Below, in pieces: positions 6,780-6,886 of a stretch of DNA of 6,886 nt; position 1 is the stretch's first letter, and each line of letters opens with the position of its first letter. The stretch is taken from NCBI GenBank assembly GCA_964350605.1, contig CAYGKP010000139.1, positions 1 to 6,886 on the forward strand, read 5' to 3'. The DNA is from CAYGKP01 sp964350605. GTDB taxonomy: Bacteria > Bacteroidota > Bacteroidia > Cytophagales > JAAEPT01. The notes below the pieces were generated by a model. The model worked only from the letters and a program-made list of their open reading frames with translations, had not been told where the DNA came from and did not search any database. Both the position numbers and the translations under genes were made by a program.

Positions 6780-6886
6780 CTACTCGCCGCCCCCGCCAAC
6801 TTCACCGTGCGCCCGCAGGTCGCGAATCCGGAGCTGCCACCTACGCTCGCCCCGAAAGTCGTTCGGCTCGATGGAGGCGACCAGGT
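6780..6886 (-). CDS. recJ: C-terminal tail of a probable RecJ single-strand-specific exonuclease (5' part outside window)
   Basis: Only the last 34 codons and a TAG stop (6782-6780) are inside the window, in the frame whose first full codon is 6884-6882. The peptide reads LVASIEPNDFRGERRW, then QLRIRDLRAHG, then a Gly-rich end EVGGGGE. The pattern 'hydrophobic-SIE-N-[FW]-RG ... QL-[IV]-D-[IL]-R' is how the final beta strands of the RecJ C-terminal OB-type domain usually end. RecJ is a 5'-3' exonuclease on single-stranded DNA used in recombination and mismatch repair. The other two minus-strand frames give nothing recognisable. With so few residues the assignment is tentative, but the presence of a gene end here is well supported by the stop followed at once by a hairpin. 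It lies in the same direction as purH, 131 bases upstream, and is probably a separate transcription unit. Confidence 0.68.
   Translation of the reverse strand, partial: LVASIEPNDFRGERRWQLRIRDLRAHGEVGGGGE

Noticed and set aside
6578..6805. 75-codon minus-strand frame across the recJ-purH gap
   Set aside because: It runs through the hairpins and promoter and overlaps the purH start out of frame. The peptide is low-complexity Arg/Pro/Gly; the recJ-like frame explains the right-hand part better.
1..6886. Mobile element, CRISPR array, tRNA/rRNA or defence system
   Set aside because: Almost the whole window is explained by the housekeeping genes. No array of spaced repeats, transposase, integrase, attachment site or RNA gene signature was seen, and the genes look uniform in composition.

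Overview
The window looks like chromosomal DNA from a high-GC member of the Bacteroidota; GC is clearly above half by eye. Three things suggest this: the gene order purH-mreB-mreC-mreD-mrdA-rodA, which is the usual Bacteroidota arrangement; an exact Bacteroidota-type -7 promoter element (TAnnTTTG, here TACTTTTG) ahead of the first gene of that run; and the absence of Shine-Dalgarno sequences before all six visible start codons. Genus or family cannot be fixed from this stretch.

All genes lie on the minus strand, so transcription runs from high to low coordinates. At the right edge (6780-6886) is the last 34 codons of a gene whose C-terminus resembles RecJ, the single-strand-specific exonuclease. 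It is followed by a 131-base gap with a GC-rich hairpin directly after the stop, two further dyads, and then the promoter. Next come purH (5122-6648), a 66-base spacer, mreB (4030-5055), mreC (3177-4022), mreD (2646-3173), mrdA encoding PBP2 (788-2629), and rodA (1-791). RodA runs off the left edge, so its 3' part is missing.

From mreB onward the genes are packed very tightly: gaps of 7, 3 and 16 bases, then a 4-base ATGA overlap. This implies one transcript encoding the elongasome. MreB filaments under the membrane position MreC and MreD, which scaffold the RodA glycosyltransferase and PBP2 transpeptidase pair that builds side-wall peptidoglycan. PurH catalyses the last two steps to IMP and is probably co-transcribed as the first gene.

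This is an ordinary, well-known housekeeping cluster. I found no mobile element, CRISPR array, RNA gene or undescribed system. The points of interest are modest: promoter evidence fixing the purH start, a recognisable gene tail at the edge, a dense set of inverted repeats in the only real intergenic region, and a reduced loop beside the PBP2 active site.
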